Origin: Rhodococcoides kyotonense
Lineage (GTDB): Bacteria; Actinomycetota; Actinomycetes; Mycobacteriales; Mycobacteriaceae
DNA length: 64,000 bases
Reading direction: 5' to 3'
NCBI RefSeq assembly: GCF_900188125.1
Contig: NZ_FZOW01000003.1
Span: forward strand, 248,001 to 312,000
Shown here: positions 32,357 through 41,041 of the stretch, one piece after another
Numbering within the stretch: the first letter of the stretch is position 1
Layout of the letters: each line of letters opens with the position of its first letter
Notes under the pieces: generated by a model
Told to the model about the DNA's origin: nothing
The model's input: only the letters and a program-made list of their open reading frames with translations
The model's database searches: none
Translations under genes and position numbers: made by a program

Positions 32357-34378
32357 TCAGACCTCCGGCTTCGCGACGAGCGTCAGCACATCGTAGGTGG
32401 CGACAGGGTCGCCCTCCTGGTTGACGACCACTGCGTCCCAACGCACCTCGCCGTAATCGGCACTCTGACGCGGGGTGATGAGCTTGGCCGTGAGGGTGAC
32501 CGTCAGCGAATCCTCGGCCTTGACGGGCGTCAGGAATCGCAGGTTGTCGACGCCGAAGTTCGCGAGAACGGGGCCGGGCGCGGGATCGACGAACAGCCCG
32601 GCCGCCAACGACACGACGAGGTAGCCGTGCGCGACGATGCCACCGAACAGCGGGTTGGCCGCTGCCGCTTGGGGATCGGTGTGCGCGTAGAAGGTGTCGC
32701 CGGTGAATTCGGCGAAGTGGTCGATGTCGGCCCGAGTGACCTGGCGTGGTCCGCCGACGATCGTGTCACCGAGCTTCAACGCACCGAGGTCCTTGCGGAA
32801 CGGATGTACATCGCCCGTCGTCTGCACAGACCCTGTCACCCACTTGTTGCCCACCGCAGAGAGAACGTCGGGTGTGCCCTGAATTGCCGTGCGCTGCATG
32901 TGATGCAGCACCCCGCGCATACCGCCTAACTCTTCGCCGCCGCCTGCGCGGCCAGGGCCACCGTGCACCAGGACGGGAAGTGGCGAGCCGTGGCCGGTGG
33001 ATTCGCGCGCGTCCTCGCTGTTGAGCACGAGAATACGGCCGTGGTACGGCGCGGATCCGAGGACGATCTCACGCGCGATCGCCGAATCCTTCGTCACCAA
33101 CGACGCAACGAGCGATCCCTTACCGCGGGCGACCAAATCGAGCAGATCGGCGGTGTCGTCGTACCCGATGACGGTGGACACCGGTCCGAACGCTTCGATC
33201 TCGTGTGGCTCGGGCGCGGACTTGTCCCCCGCCTTCAGCAGCACGGGCGCGAGGAATGCACCGGGCCGCGAATCCACCGATTCCGGGTCGCCGAAGACTA
33301 TCGAAGCCGACTTCGTCAGTCCACGAATAGATTTGAGAACTTCGTCGCGTTGGTCGATGCTCGCGAGCGCGCCCATGGTGACACCCTCGTCACGAGGATC
33401 ACCGACGACGACCTTCTCGAGCTTGGCTTTCACCGCATCGATGACCGGCTCCACGAGGGGCTCCGGCACCAGAACACGACGGATCGCAGTGCACTTCTGA
33501 CCTGCCTTGACCGTCATCTCGGTGAAGACGCCCTTGACGAAGAGATCGAACTCGGGATCCTCCGGCGTCACGTCGGAACCGAGGATCGACGCGTTGAGCG
33601 AATCGGCCTCGGCGGTGAAATGTACGCCTTCTCCGACGACGTTGGGGTGCGCCCTGAGCGCCGCGGCCGTGTCTGCGGAACCGGTGAACGCGACGGAGTC
33701 CTGGCCGCCGAGGTGGTCGATGATGCCCCGGGCGCTGCCGCTGAGCAGTTGTACCGAACCTTCGGGCAGGATGCCGCTTTCGATGATGCGACGGAAGACC
33801 AACTCGGTGAGGTACGCCGACTGACTCGCAGGCTTGACGATCGACGGAACCCCCGCGATGAACGCAGGAGCGAGCTTCTCGAGGAAGCCCCACACCGGGA
33901 AGTTGAAGGCATTGATCTGCACCGCGACTCCGCGCCTGGAAGTGTAGATGTGCTGGCCGAGAAACGTTCCCTTCTTGCCGAGCTGCTCGACTGCACCGTC
34001 GAGGTAGACCGTGTCGTTGGGAAGTTCGCGACGCGCCTTGCTCGCGTAGCTGAGCACGGTGCCGAAGCCGCCGTCGATGTCGACGCCCGAGTCGCGCTTG
34101 GTCGCACCCGTCAGCGTCGAGACCTCGTAGAACTCGTCCTTGCCCGCAAGCAGGGTCAAGCCGAGTTGCTTGAGCAGTCCGGCGCGCTCGTGGAAAGTCA
34201 GCGCGGCAAACGCAGGCCCACCGACGGTGCGTGCGTAGTCGATCATGCCTGCGACGTCGAGACCGGTCGACGAGATTCGGGCAACCTCGCTGCCGTCGAT
34301 CGCGCTGAGCAACGGTGTTCCCTCGTCGCTCGCGGCGAACCATCGTCCTTGGGCGTAGCTTTCCAGCATTCTGCTCAC
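32357..34378 (-). CDS. paaZ: PaaZ: oxepin-CoA hydrolase / 3-oxo-5,6-dehydrosuberyl-CoA semialdehyde dehydrogenase
   Basis: PaaZ opens the oxepin ring and oxidises the resulting aldehyde. The 673-residue fusion has an N-terminal aldehyde dehydrogenase domain (residues about 1-510, with the VNAFNFPVWGFLEKLAPAFI cofactor region, the substrate-site GQKCTAIRR catalytic Cys and the conserved Glu in FTAEADSLN) and a C-terminal MaoC-like hotdog hydratase (residues about 520-673, FTGDTFYAHTDPQAA). Length agrees with E. coli PaaZ. The GTG at 34378 follows GGAGAG closely; ATG 34369 is an alternative. A PaaR-type palindrome lies 15 bases upstream of the start, so it is repressed with the rest of the pathway. 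Confidence 0.94.
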   Translation of the reverse strand: MSRMLESYAQGRWFAASDEGTPLLSAIDGSEVARISSTGLDVAGMIDYARTVGGPAFAALTFHERAGLLKQLGLTLLAGKDEFYEVSTLTGATKRDSGVDIDGGFGTVLSYASKARRELPNDTVYLDGAVEQLGKKGTFLGQHIYTSRRGVAVQINAFNFPVWGFLEKLAPAFIAGVPSIVKPASQSAYLTELVFRRIIESGILPEGSVQLLSGSARGIIDHLGGQDSVAFTGSADTAAALRAHPNVVGEGVHFTAEADSLNASILGSDVTPEDPEFDLFVKGVFTEMTVKAGQKCTAIRRVLVPEPLVEPVIDAVKAKLEKVVVGDPRDEGVTMGALASIDQRDEVLKSIRGLTKSASIVFGDPESVDSRPGAFLAPVLLKAGDKSAPEPHEIEAFGPVSTVIGYDDTADLLDLVARGKGSLVASLVTKDSAIAREIVLGSAPYHGRILVLNSEDARESTGHGSPLPVLVHGGPGRAGGGEELGGMRGVLHHMQRTAIQGTPDVLSAVGNKWVTGSVQTTGDVHPFRKDLGALKLGDTIVGGPRQVTRADIDHFAEFTGDTFYAHTDPQAAAANPLFGGIVAHGYLVVSLAAGLFVDPAPGPVLANFGVDNLRFLTPVKAEDSLTVTLTAKLITPRQSADYGEVRWDAVVVNQEGDPVATYDVLTLVAKPEV

Positions 34379-34393
34379 AACATCTCTCCTCGC

Positions 34394-34407
34394 ACCGTAC
34401 GTTCGGT
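34394..34407 (+). promoter_or_regulatory. TetR (PaaR-like) operator at paaZ
   Basis: ACCGTACGTTCGGT, 14 bp, dyad-symmetric apart from the centre. It lies between paaZ and the tetR stop. It matches two more copies at paaJ and paaA (consensus ACCGAACGTTCGGT). Confidence 0.65.
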
Positions 34408-34454
34408 CGGTAATTACCATCGCCCGGTTGACTGGAGATGTCAAGGAATCAGCG

Positions 34455-35063
34455 CTAGCGGCGCAACCCGTCGAACGTGAGCGCGACGACGGCGTCGGCA
34501 AGGTCGTTCGCCGATCCGCCGGTCCGCGGCTTGTACCACTCGATCAACGAGTTCACGGTGCCGAACAGCAACCGAGCGACGAGCGCCGGATCGACGTCTT
34601 CCCGCAGGTCGCCTTCTTCGGCAGCGGCGACGACGAGACCGCTGACGAAGGCGTCGAACTCACGACGTCGCGCGAGCGCCCTTCGCTCGACGTCGGTGTT
34701 GCCACGCACCCGCAGCAGCAGCGTCACGTAGGGCAGTTCGGCGACAAGGATTCCAACGCTGCGCCGGACCAAGTATTCGAGGCGGTCGATGTAGCGACCC
34801 TCGACGGCTCGCTCCTCGGTCGTCGCGGCGAACAGCGCATTGAGTGCCCGCGACAGGGCCAGCTCGAGGAGCTCCGACTTCCCGGACACATGGTGATAGA
34901 TCGACGACTTCGTGATGCCGAGCCGCTTCGCCAGCACCTCCATCGACGTGCCGTCGTATCCCTTGTCGTTGAAGACCTTCACGGCGACCGCCAGCAGCGA
35001 ATCGAGATCGTAGCCCGGCCGTCCTGGCAGTCCGGTGCGGCGTGGGGTACGTGCGGTTGTCAT
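34455..35063 (-). CDS. paaR: TetR-family repressor of phenylacetate catabolism (PaaR-like)
   Basis: The 202-residue protein has a TetR helix-turn-helix (LLAVAVKVFNDKGYDGTSME, VLAKRLGITKSSIYHHVSGK) and a long helical ligand domain ending in a helix. It stands inside the paa cluster, divergent from paaJ and upstream of paaZ, and three 14-bp palindromes flank its targets. PaaR-type TetR regulators of actinobacteria and beta-proteobacteria respond to phenylacetyl-CoA, so this is probably that sensor. The ATG at 35063 follows GGGAGG by nine bases; an ATG at 35072 abuts the site and is less likely. Confidence 0.85.
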   Translation of the reverse strand: MTTARTPRRTGLPGRPGYDLDSLLAVAVKVFNDKGYDGTSMEVLAKRLGITKSSIYHHVSGKSELLELALSRALNALFAATTEERAVEGRYIDRLEYLVRRSVGILVAELPYVTLLLRVRGNTDVERRALARRREFDAFVSGLVVAAAEEGDLREDVDPALVARLLFGTVNSLIEWYKPRTGGSANDLADAVVALTFDGLRR

Positions 35064-35127
35064 GTGCTTCATCCTCCCAGGCGCGGTCGGTTTCCACATC
35101 ACCGTGCCGGCAGAACCTTGCGCGACG

Positions 35128-35141
35128 ACCGAATGTTCGGT
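35128..35141 (+). promoter_or_regulatory. TetR (PaaR-like) operator at the paaR/paaJ divergent promoters
   Basis: ACCGAATGTTCGGT, almost perfectly palindromic, 36 bases before the paaJ start and 64 bases from the paaR start. It is well placed to control both directions. Confidence 0.7.
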
Positions 35142-35177
35142 TATTAATTGAGAGTAGTCCGGCAAAGGAGAGAAACA

Positions 35178-36356
35178 GTGGGCGAAGTCTTTGTGGTGGC
35201 GGGCGCACGAACACCGCATGGTCGGTACAGCGGAGCACTGGCGCGCGTGCGACCCGACGACCTGGCCGGCATCGCCGTCGCCGAGGCCGTTCGGCGGGCC
35301 GGAGTCCCTGGAGACCGAATCGACGAGGTGATTCTCGGCGCGGCGAATCAGGCCGGCGAGGACAATCGTGACGTGGCCCGGATGGCGGTGCTCCTTGCAG
35401 GCTTGCCCGACTCCGTACCCGGGTACACCGTCAACCGCTTGTGCGCGAGCGGTCTGACGGCGGTCGCCAACGCGGCATCGACCATCCGCAGCGGTGAAGC
35501 GGACATCATCGTCGCCGGTGGCGTCGAATCCATGACGCGGGCTCCGTGGGTCATGGCCAAGCCAGGATCGGCATGGGCCAAGCCCGGTCAGATCTTCGAC
35601 ACCGCCCTCGGCTGGCGGTTCACCAACCCTCGTTTCGACGACAAGACGACGTTGTCCATGGGCGAAACCGCCGAGGAAGTCGCACGCCAGGAAGGCATCA
35701 CCCGCGAGGAGTCCGACGCCTTCGCGTTCCGCAGCCAGCAACGAGCCATCGCGGCTCAGGATGGGGGCCGGTTCGACGACGAGATCGTCGCCGTGTCCAC
35801 CGAGGCCGGCGAGGTCACGCACGATGAAACACCCCGTCGCGGAACCACACTGGAGAAGCTGGGAACACTGAAGCCCGTCTTCCGTGCCGATGGCATCGTC
35901 ACTGCAGGAACATCTTCGCCGTTCACCGACGGTGCAGCGGCGCTGGTGGTCGCGTCCGAGGAGGCAGTGAACAAGTACGGCCTCGAGGTGCGCGGACGCA
36001 TTGTGAGCAGCGCGAGCGCAGGCATCGCGCCCCACATCATGGGACTCGGGCCGGTGCCGTCGACACAGAAGGCTCTCGCCCGTGCAGGCTGGACTGTCGA
36101 CGATCTCGGTGCCGTCGAACTCAACGAGGCATTCGCCGCACAGTCACTCGGGGTCATTCGTCAGCTGAAACTCGATGACAGCATCGTCAACGCCGACGGC
36201 GGAGCCATCGCGCTCGGACATCCTCTCGGTGCGTCGGGTGCTCGAATCTTGTTGACGCTCCTCGGTCGCATGGAACGCGAGAAGGCCTCCAAGGGCCTGG
36301 CGACGCTGTGTGTCGGCGTCGGGCAGGGCGTGTCGATGTTGATCGAGGCACCGTGA
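35178..36356 (+). CDS. paaJ: PaaJ: 3-oxoadipyl-CoA/3-oxo-5,6-dehydrosuberyl-CoA thiolase
   Basis: This thiolase cleaves the last C-C bonds of the ring-derived chain, yielding acetyl-CoA and succinyl-CoA. The 392-residue protein has the nucleophile Cys89 (NRLCASGL), the NEAFAAQSLG motif, the GGAIALGHPLGASG His and the second catalytic Cys in TLCVGVGQG. The GTG at 35178 follows AAAGGAG with good spacing. Gene order paaJ-F-H-G with overlapping start/stop codons shows a tight operon. It could be a general thiolase, but the context favours PaaJ. Confidence 0.9.
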   Translation: MGEVFVVAGARTPHGRYSGALARVRPDDLAGIAVAEAVRRAGVPGDRIDEVILGAANQAGEDNRDVARMAVLLAGLPDSVPGYTVNRLCASGLTAVANAASTIRSGEADIIVAGGVESMTRAPWVMAKPGSAWAKPGQIFDTALGWRFTNPRFDDKTTLSMGETAEEVARQEGITREESDAFAFRSQQRAIAAQDGGRFDDEIVAVSTEAGEVTHDETPRRGTTLEKLGTLKPVFRADGIVTAGTSSPFTDGAAALVVASEEAVNKYGLEVRGRIVSSASAGIAPHIMGLGPVPSTQKALARAGWTVDDLGAVELNEAFAAQSLGVIRQLKLDDSIVNADGGAIALGHPLGASGARILLTLLGRMEREKASKGLATLCVGVGQGVSMLIEAP

Positions 36357-37075
36357 ATACCATTGCAGTAGAGCAACTCTCGGATCGCGTGGTCGTCACC
36401 CTCGATCGGGAGAAGCAACGCAACGCGATCGACGCCGAGATGATCGCCGAACTGCACGAGGTGTGCGCGCTCATCGAGCAGGACCCTCGCGTGTTGATTC
36501 TGACCGGGAAGGGTGACCATTTCGCCGGCGGCGCCGACATCAACCAACTTCGCGCGCGGACCCGTGACGACGCCCTGCGCGGCATCAATCGCAACCTGTT
36601 CGACCGCATCGCGGCACTACCGTTGCCGACGATCGCCGCAATCAAGGGTTACGCCCTCGGCGGAGGTGCAGAGTTGTCGTACGCGTGCGACATCAGAATC
36701 GCCTCGGCGACAGCTGTTTTCGGAAACCCGGAGCCGGGCCTCGGAATCATGGCCGCCGCGGGCGCGAGCTACCGGTTACCAGAGTTGGTCGGGGTGTCCG
36801 TCGCCAAGCAGGTCCTTCTCGGCGGCCGGATGCTCGACGCCGATGCGGCTCTCCGGTCCGGACTGATTCTCGAGATCACCGAGGATCCACTGAGCGCGGC
36901 GCAGAAAGTGGCAGACCGAATAGTGAAGCAGTCGCCCCTTGCTCTGAAGCTCACCAAGAAGATTCTCGACGCGCCAGGCTCGCACCCGTGGGCCGACGAC
37001 ATCGCCCAAGCAGTCCTCTTCGAGACCGAGGACAAACGACGCCGTATGACGGCATTTCTGGAGAAGACCACATGA
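36353..37075 (+). CDS. paaF: PaaF: 2,3-dehydroadipyl-CoA hydratase
   Basis: This crotonase-fold enoyl-CoA hydratase hydrates 2,3-dehydroadipyl-CoA in the lower pathway. The 240-residue protein shows the oxyanion-hole motifs GDHFAGGADINQL and IKGYALGGGAELSYACD, with catalytic Glu in GNPEPGLG. It overlaps the thiolase by four bases (GTGA) and the next gene by four (ATGA). The 20-residue C-terminus is short but complete. Assignment as PaaF rather than PaaG rests on its FAGGADI form. Confidence 0.87.
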   Translation: MNTIAVEQLSDRVVVTLDREKQRNAIDAEMIAELHEVCALIEQDPRVLILTGKGDHFAGGADINQLRARTRDDALRGINRNLFDRIAALPLPTIAAIKGYALGGGAELSYACDIRIASATAVFGNPEPGLGIMAAAGASYRLPELVGVSVAKQVLLGGRMLDADAALRSGLILEITEDPLSAAQKVADRIVKQSPLALKLTKKILDAPGSHPWADDIAQAVLFETEDKRRRMTAFLEKTT

Positions 37076-37923
37076 CAGTTCCCAGTTCAGTCGGTGTCGT
37101 CGGAGGCGGCCGGATGGGTGCGGGCATCGCGCAGGTGTTCGCGGCGCTCGGCTCCACCGTGACCATCGCCGAAGCCGCCGACCAACAGGCCGCGCTCGGC
37201 CGCGTCGACACCGGTTTGGCCAAAGCGCACGAACGCGGCAAGCTGACTTCCGATCCGGCGGAGATTCTCGCCCGCGTGTCCACCGTCGCAGGTCCTGAAG
37301 GCCTTCCTGCCGATCTCGATCTCGTCGTCGAAGCGGTGCCGGAAATCCCGTCGCTCAAGGTCGACGTGTTGACGCTGATCGACAAGACGGTCTCGGCGTC
37401 CACGGTGGTCGCCTCCAACACCAGTTCGATTTCGATCGCCGAACTCGGTGCAGCACTGAACAATCCGTCGCGGTTCATCGGCATGCACTTCTTCAATCCG
37501 GTTCCGGCGTCGACGCTCGTGGAGATCGTGCGGGCCCCTGCGACGTCCGCTTCGGTGGTCGAGCGGGTCCGTCAGTGGGTCTCGCTGCTCGGCAAGACCG
37601 AGGTTCTCGTCAACGACTCCCCCGGCTTCGCGACCAGCCGCCTCGGCGTCATGCTCGGCCTGGAGGCCATCCGGATGCTGGAAGAAGGCGTCGCCGACGC
37701 CGAATCCATCGACCGCGCAATGGAACTCGGCTACAAGCACCCGATGGGTCCGCTGCGCTCGACCGACCTCGTCGGCCTCGACGTCCGGCTTGCCATCGCA
37801 GAGCACTTGGCGTCGACCTTGGGCGACCGCTTCACCCCGCCGCAACTGCTGCGCGACAAGGTAGCCCGAGGAGAGCTCGGACGTAAGTCAGGCAAGGGAT
37901 TTCACGATTGGGAGAGCAAATGA
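37072..37923 (+). CDS. paaH: PaaH: 3-hydroxyadipyl-CoA dehydrogenase
   Basis: This enzyme oxidises 3-hydroxyadipyl-CoA to 3-oxoadipyl-CoA with NAD. The 283-residue protein has the N-terminal Rossmann motif VGVVGGGRMGAGIAQ, then SNTSSISI, the catalytic His in FIGMHFFNPVP and the C-terminal HPMGPLRSTDLVGLD. It is a single-domain enzyme, about 285 residues, whereas E. coli PaaH is about 475 residues; short forms are normal in actinobacteria. It overlaps both neighbours by four bases. Confidence 0.9.
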   Translation: MTVPSSVGVVGGGRMGAGIAQVFAALGSTVTIAEAADQQAALGRVDTGLAKAHERGKLTSDPAEILARVSTVAGPEGLPADLDLVVEAVPEIPSLKVDVLTLIDKTVSASTVVASNTSSISIAELGAALNNPSRFIGMHFFNPVPASTLVEIVRAPATSASVVERVRQWVSLLGKTEVLVNDSPGFATSRLGVMLGLEAIRMLEEGVADAESIDRAMELGYKHPMGPLRSTDLVGLDVRLAIAEHLASTLGDRFTPPQLLRDKVARGELGRKSGKGFHDWESK

Positions 37924-38678
37924 CGGTACGACTGGACATCTCCGACGGGTTGGCAACGATCACCCTGGAGCGATCCTCGCTGGACATCGACACCAAGGTC
38001 GCATTCCAGAAGGCGGTCGACGGTGTGCGCGGGGTTCGGGCCGTGCTCATCACGGCCGAGGGCAAGAACTTCTGCGTCGGACAGGATCTCGGTGAGCACG
38101 TGGCCGCGCTCGAGGCCGATCCGGCAACTGCGATGAATACCGTCGAGGTCCACTACAACCCGTTGATCAGGGCGATCGCAGCCCTCGAGGTTCCGGTCGT
38201 CGTCGCGATCGGAGGAGCGTGCGTCGGCGCGGGGCTCGGAATCGCGCTGGCAGGCGACATTCGGGTCGCAGGATCGAAGACGTCGTTCGCGACCGCGTTC
38301 ACTGGCATCGGATTGGCCAGCGACTCCGGGCTCAGCTATGCCCTGGTCGAAGCTCTGGGCAGTAGCAGGGCCGTCGGGCTCATGCTGCTCGGGGACAAGG
38401 TCACGGCCGATCAAGCACTCGCCTGGGGTCTTGTACACCGAGTTGTCGCCGACGACGACGTGCAGGAGACAGCCCTGGCACTGGCCCGGAAGCTTGCGGA
38501 TGGCCCCACCGAGGCCTACCGCCACGTCAAGAGCCTGGCCCGCGCGTCGGCCAACGGTCTGTCCGACGCCCTCGATCGGGAGGCCGTCGCGCAAACTGCA
38601 CTGGGCCAGACCGCCGACCACAACGCCGCAGTCGACGCGTTTCTCGCAAAGAAGAAACCCACCTTCATCGGTTCCTGA
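37920..38678 (+). CDS. paaG: PaaG: 1,2-epoxyphenylacetyl-CoA isomerase
   Basis: PaaG isomerises the ring epoxide to the seven-membered oxepin. This 252-residue crotonase-fold protein matches PaaG rather than PaaF: FCVGQDLGEH near residues 50-59, HYNPLIRAIA, FATAFTGIGLASDSG, and the C-terminal DAFLAKKKPTFIG. The catalytic Asp region is kept. It overlaps paaH by four bases. A dispersed palindrome starts eight bases after its stop and probably ends the paaJFHG transcript. Confidence 0.9.
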   Translation: MTVRLDISDGLATITLERSSLDIDTKVAFQKAVDGVRGVRAVLITAEGKNFCVGQDLGEHVAALEADPATAMNTVEVHYNPLIRAIAALEVPVVVAIGGACVGAGLGIALAGDIRVAGSKTSFATAFTGIGLASDSGLSYALVEALGSSRAVGLMLLGDKVTADQALAWGLVHRVVADDDVQETALALARKLADGPTEAYRHVKSLARASANGLSDALDREAVAQTALGQTADHNAAVDAFLAKKKPTFIGS

Positions 38679-38685
38679 CGGCCAT

Positions 38686-38725
38686 GTGCATGAAAATACA
38701 TAGCCCCCTATGTATTTTCACGCAC
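38686..38725. terminator. Dispersed stop-codon palindrome, copy 2 (ends paaJFHG)
   Basis: GTGCATGAAAATACATAG and CTATGTATTTTCACGCAC flank CCCC: 18-bp arms with one G-U type change. It lies between paaG and the paaA promoter. The arms differ from copy 1 at two positions only. Confidence 0.88.
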
Positions 38726-38780
38726 ATAGGGCGAGCCACGTACTTGTGCCGGGTGTCACTTCGGTGCATACTAGTTTTCG

Positions 38781-38794
38781 ACCGATCATTCGGT
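38781..38794 (+). promoter_or_regulatory. TetR (PaaR-like) operator at paaA
   Basis: ACCGATCATTCGGT overlaps the region just after a TATACT-like -10 candidate (CATACTAG) and ends 16 bases before the paaA ATG. Binding there would block transcription start. Confidence 0.65.
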
Positions 38795-38810
38795 AATGAA
38801 AGTAGGACTC

Positions 38811-39755
38811 ATGACCACGTCAAACGCCTTGGACGTCGATGCACTCCAGGAAGATTTCGACGCGACCATCGCCCACGAGCAGCGCGTCGAGCCTCGCGAT
38901 TGGATGCCAGATGGCTACCGCAAGTCGCTGATTCGCCAGATCGCCCAGCACGCGCACTCCGAGATCATCGGCATGCAGCCCGAAGGTAACTGGCTCACCC
39001 GCGCGCCATCGCTACGTCGCAAGGCGATTCTGATGGCCAAGGTGCAGGACGAGGCCGGTCACGGGTTGTATCTGTATTCCGCCGCGGAAACCCTGGGCGC
39101 CGATCGTGCGGACTTGACGGTCAAGCTCATCGAGGGCAAGCAGAAGTACTCCTCGATCTTCAACTATCCGACGCTGACGTATGCCGACGTCGGCACCATC
39201 GGTTGGCTCGTCGACGGCGCTGCAATCTGCAACCAGGTTCCCTTGTGCCGCAGCAGCTTCGGACCGTACGCACGTGCAATGATCCGCGTCTGCAAAGAGG
39301 AATCCTTCCACCAGCGCCAGGGTTACGAACTACTTGCGACGATGATGCGCGGCACGGACGAGCAGCGCGCCATGGTCCAGGAATCGGTGAACCGATGGTG
39401 GTGGCCTGCTCTGATGATGTTCGGCCCGCCCGACGACGAGTCGCCCAACACCGAGCAGTCCATGAAGTGGGGCATCAAACGTCACACCAACGACGAACTG
39501 CGCCAACGCTTCGTCGACATGTCCATCCCTCAGGCAGAGGCACTCGGAGTCACGTTCCCGGATCCGGATCTGAAGTGGAACGACGAGCGCAAGTCGCACG
39601 ATTTCGGTGAGCCCGACTGGAGTGAGTTCATGCAGGTCATCAAGGGCAACGGAGCCTCCAACGTCGAGCGCATCGCCAACCGCCGCGCAGCCCACGAGGA
39701 CGGCGCCTGGGTCCGCGAGGCAGCAACCGCGTTCGCAGCAAGGAGTGCATCATGA
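38811..39755 (+). CDS. paaA: PaaA: phenylacetyl-CoA epoxidase, catalytic subunit
   Basis: PaaA is the di-iron subunit that epoxidises the ring of phenylacetyl-CoA with O2. The 314-residue helical protein shows iron-ligand segments typical of bacterial multicomponent monooxygenases: [40 protein letters not shown], and later [13 protein letters not shown]. The ATG at 38811 is chosen because ATG 38796 overlaps the operator. It overlaps paaB by four bases. The E. coli protein is about 310 residues. Confidence 0.95.
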   Translation: MTTSNALDVDALQEDFDATIAHEQRVEPRDWMPDGYRKSLIRQIAQHAHSEIIGMQPEGNWLTRAPSLRRKAILMAKVQDEAGHGLYLYSAAETLGADRADLTVKLIEGKQKYSSIFNYPTLTYADVGTIGWLVDGAAICNQVPLCRSSFGPYARAMIRVCKEESFHQRQGYELLATMMRGTDEQRAMVQESVNRWWWPALMMFGPPDDESPNTEQSMKWGIKRHTNDELRQRFVDMSIPQAEALGVTFPDPDLKWNDERKSHDFGEPDWSEFMQVIKGNGASNVERIANRRAAHEDGAWVREAATAFAARSAS

Positions 39756-40114
39756 CCGAGATCGCAGCAGAAGGCGGCCACGGGGCAGTCCCACTCGACG
39801 GAGTTCCCGTCGAACCGAAAAAGGCAGCGGTCAAAGCGGATTGGCCACTGTACGAGGTCTTTCTACGCGGCAAGCGCGGGCTGAACCACGTTCACGTCGG
39901 ATCCCTGCATGCCGCCGACGACCATATGGCCCTGCGCCACGCACGCGACGTCTACACCCGCCGCAACGAAGGTGTGAGCATCTGGGTCGTGCCGTCGAAT
40001 TCCATTGTCGCGTCGTCTCCGTCGGAGAAGGACCCGTTCTTCGCACCGAGCGGCGACAAGGTGTACCGGCACCCGACGTTCTACGACATTCCCGACAACG
40101 TTCCACACATGTAA
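39752..40114 (+). CDS. paaB: PaaB: phenylacetyl-CoA epoxidase subunit
   Basis: PaaB bridges the PaaA/PaaC dimers and the reductase in the epoxidase complex. The 120-residue protein has the PaaB pattern [40 protein letters not shown] and the ending [18 protein letters not shown]. It is longer than the E. coli protein (95 residues) by an N-terminal leader. It overlaps paaA by four bases and is nine bases from paaC. Confidence 0.94.
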   Translation: MTEIAAEGGHGAVPLDGVPVEPKKAAVKADWPLYEVFLRGKRGLNHVHVGSLHAADDHMALRHARDVYTRRNEGVSIWVVPSNSIVASSPSEKDPFFAPSGDKVYRHPTFYDIPDNVPHM

Positions 40115-40123
40115 GGCGTGAAA

Positions 40124-41041
40124 ATGACTGATCACGACAGTGCCTACGCGGACTTGGTCGGCGAGGATTCACACGGGCAGTGGGCGTTCGGTACCAGTTT
40201 CGACGACCCGCTGGCCGGCGTCGACACCACCGTTCCCGACGACGTCGATCCGAAAGCTCTTGCCGCATACTGCCTCATGCTCGGCGACGATGCGCTGATC
40301 AGCTCGCAACGACTCGCCCAGTGGAGCACGCGCGCACCGGAACTCGAAGAAGAAGTAGCGCTGGCGAACGTCGGTCTCGACCTACTCGGCCAAGCCCGGC
40401 TGCTCCTCGCCCGCGCTGCCAAAGCCGATCCGACCGTCGTTCCGTTCATATCCGAGACCTCCCCCGTACCGGCGGAGGATGCGCTGGCTTTCTTTCGAGA
40501 GGACTCCGCCTTCCGCAACGTCCGGCTCACCGAGCTAGACAACGGCGACTTCGCGAAATCTCAAGTACGCCTGCTCGTTTTCTCGACGTGGCGTCTGGCG
40601 ATTTTCTCGCGTCTGAAGGCTTCTCGCGACCCCGTGCTCGCCGCCGTGGCAGACAAGGGTGTCAAAGAGATGACGTACCACCGCGATTACGCGGCCCGTT
40701 GGGTCGTCACTCTGGGCTGCGGAACCGAAGAATCTCAGCGCCGAGCGCGAGAAGGCCTCGACCACATCTGGCCGTACGTCTCCGAGCTGTTCGCCCCGAC
40801 GGACGAGGAGATCGGGTTGGCGCAGGTGGGCGTCGCCGTCGATCCCCGCGATGTTCGCGACGAGTTCGATTCCGTTCTCGCACAGGTACTCCACGCTGCA
40901 GAACTGGACGCGCCGGAGGGCAAGTCCGTCGGCACCATCGGCGGCCGCGGCGGTAGGCGCGGAATCCATACCGAAGCTTTCGGCCCGCTGGTCGCCGAGA
41001 TGCAGGTCGTGGCCCGTGCACACCCGGAGGGAGTCTGGTGA
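40124..41041 (+). CDS. paaC: PaaC: phenylacetyl-CoA epoxidase, structural subunit
   Basis: PaaC is a catalytically inactive paralogue of PaaA required for complex assembly. The 305-residue helical protein has the ferritin-like core (LAAYCLMLGDDALISSQRLA, VGLDLLGQARLLLARAA, KEMTYHRDYAARWVVTLG) without a full set of iron ligands, as expected. The ATG at 40124 follows AAGG; GTG 40118 is the longer start. It overlaps paaD by four bases. Confidence 0.93.
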   Translation: MTDHDSAYADLVGEDSHGQWAFGTSFDDPLAGVDTTVPDDVDPKALAAYCLMLGDDALISSQRLAQWSTRAPELEEEVALANVGLDLLGQARLLLARAAKADPTVVPFISETSPVPAEDALAFFREDSAFRNVRLTELDNGDFAKSQVRLLVFSTWRLAIFSRLKASRDPVLAAVADKGVKEMTYHRDYAARWVVTLGCGTEESQRRAREGLDHIWPYVSELFAPTDEEIGLAQVGVAVDPRDVRDEFDSVLAQVLHAAELDAPEGKSVGTIGGRGGRRGIHTEAFGPLVAEMQVVARAHPEGVW

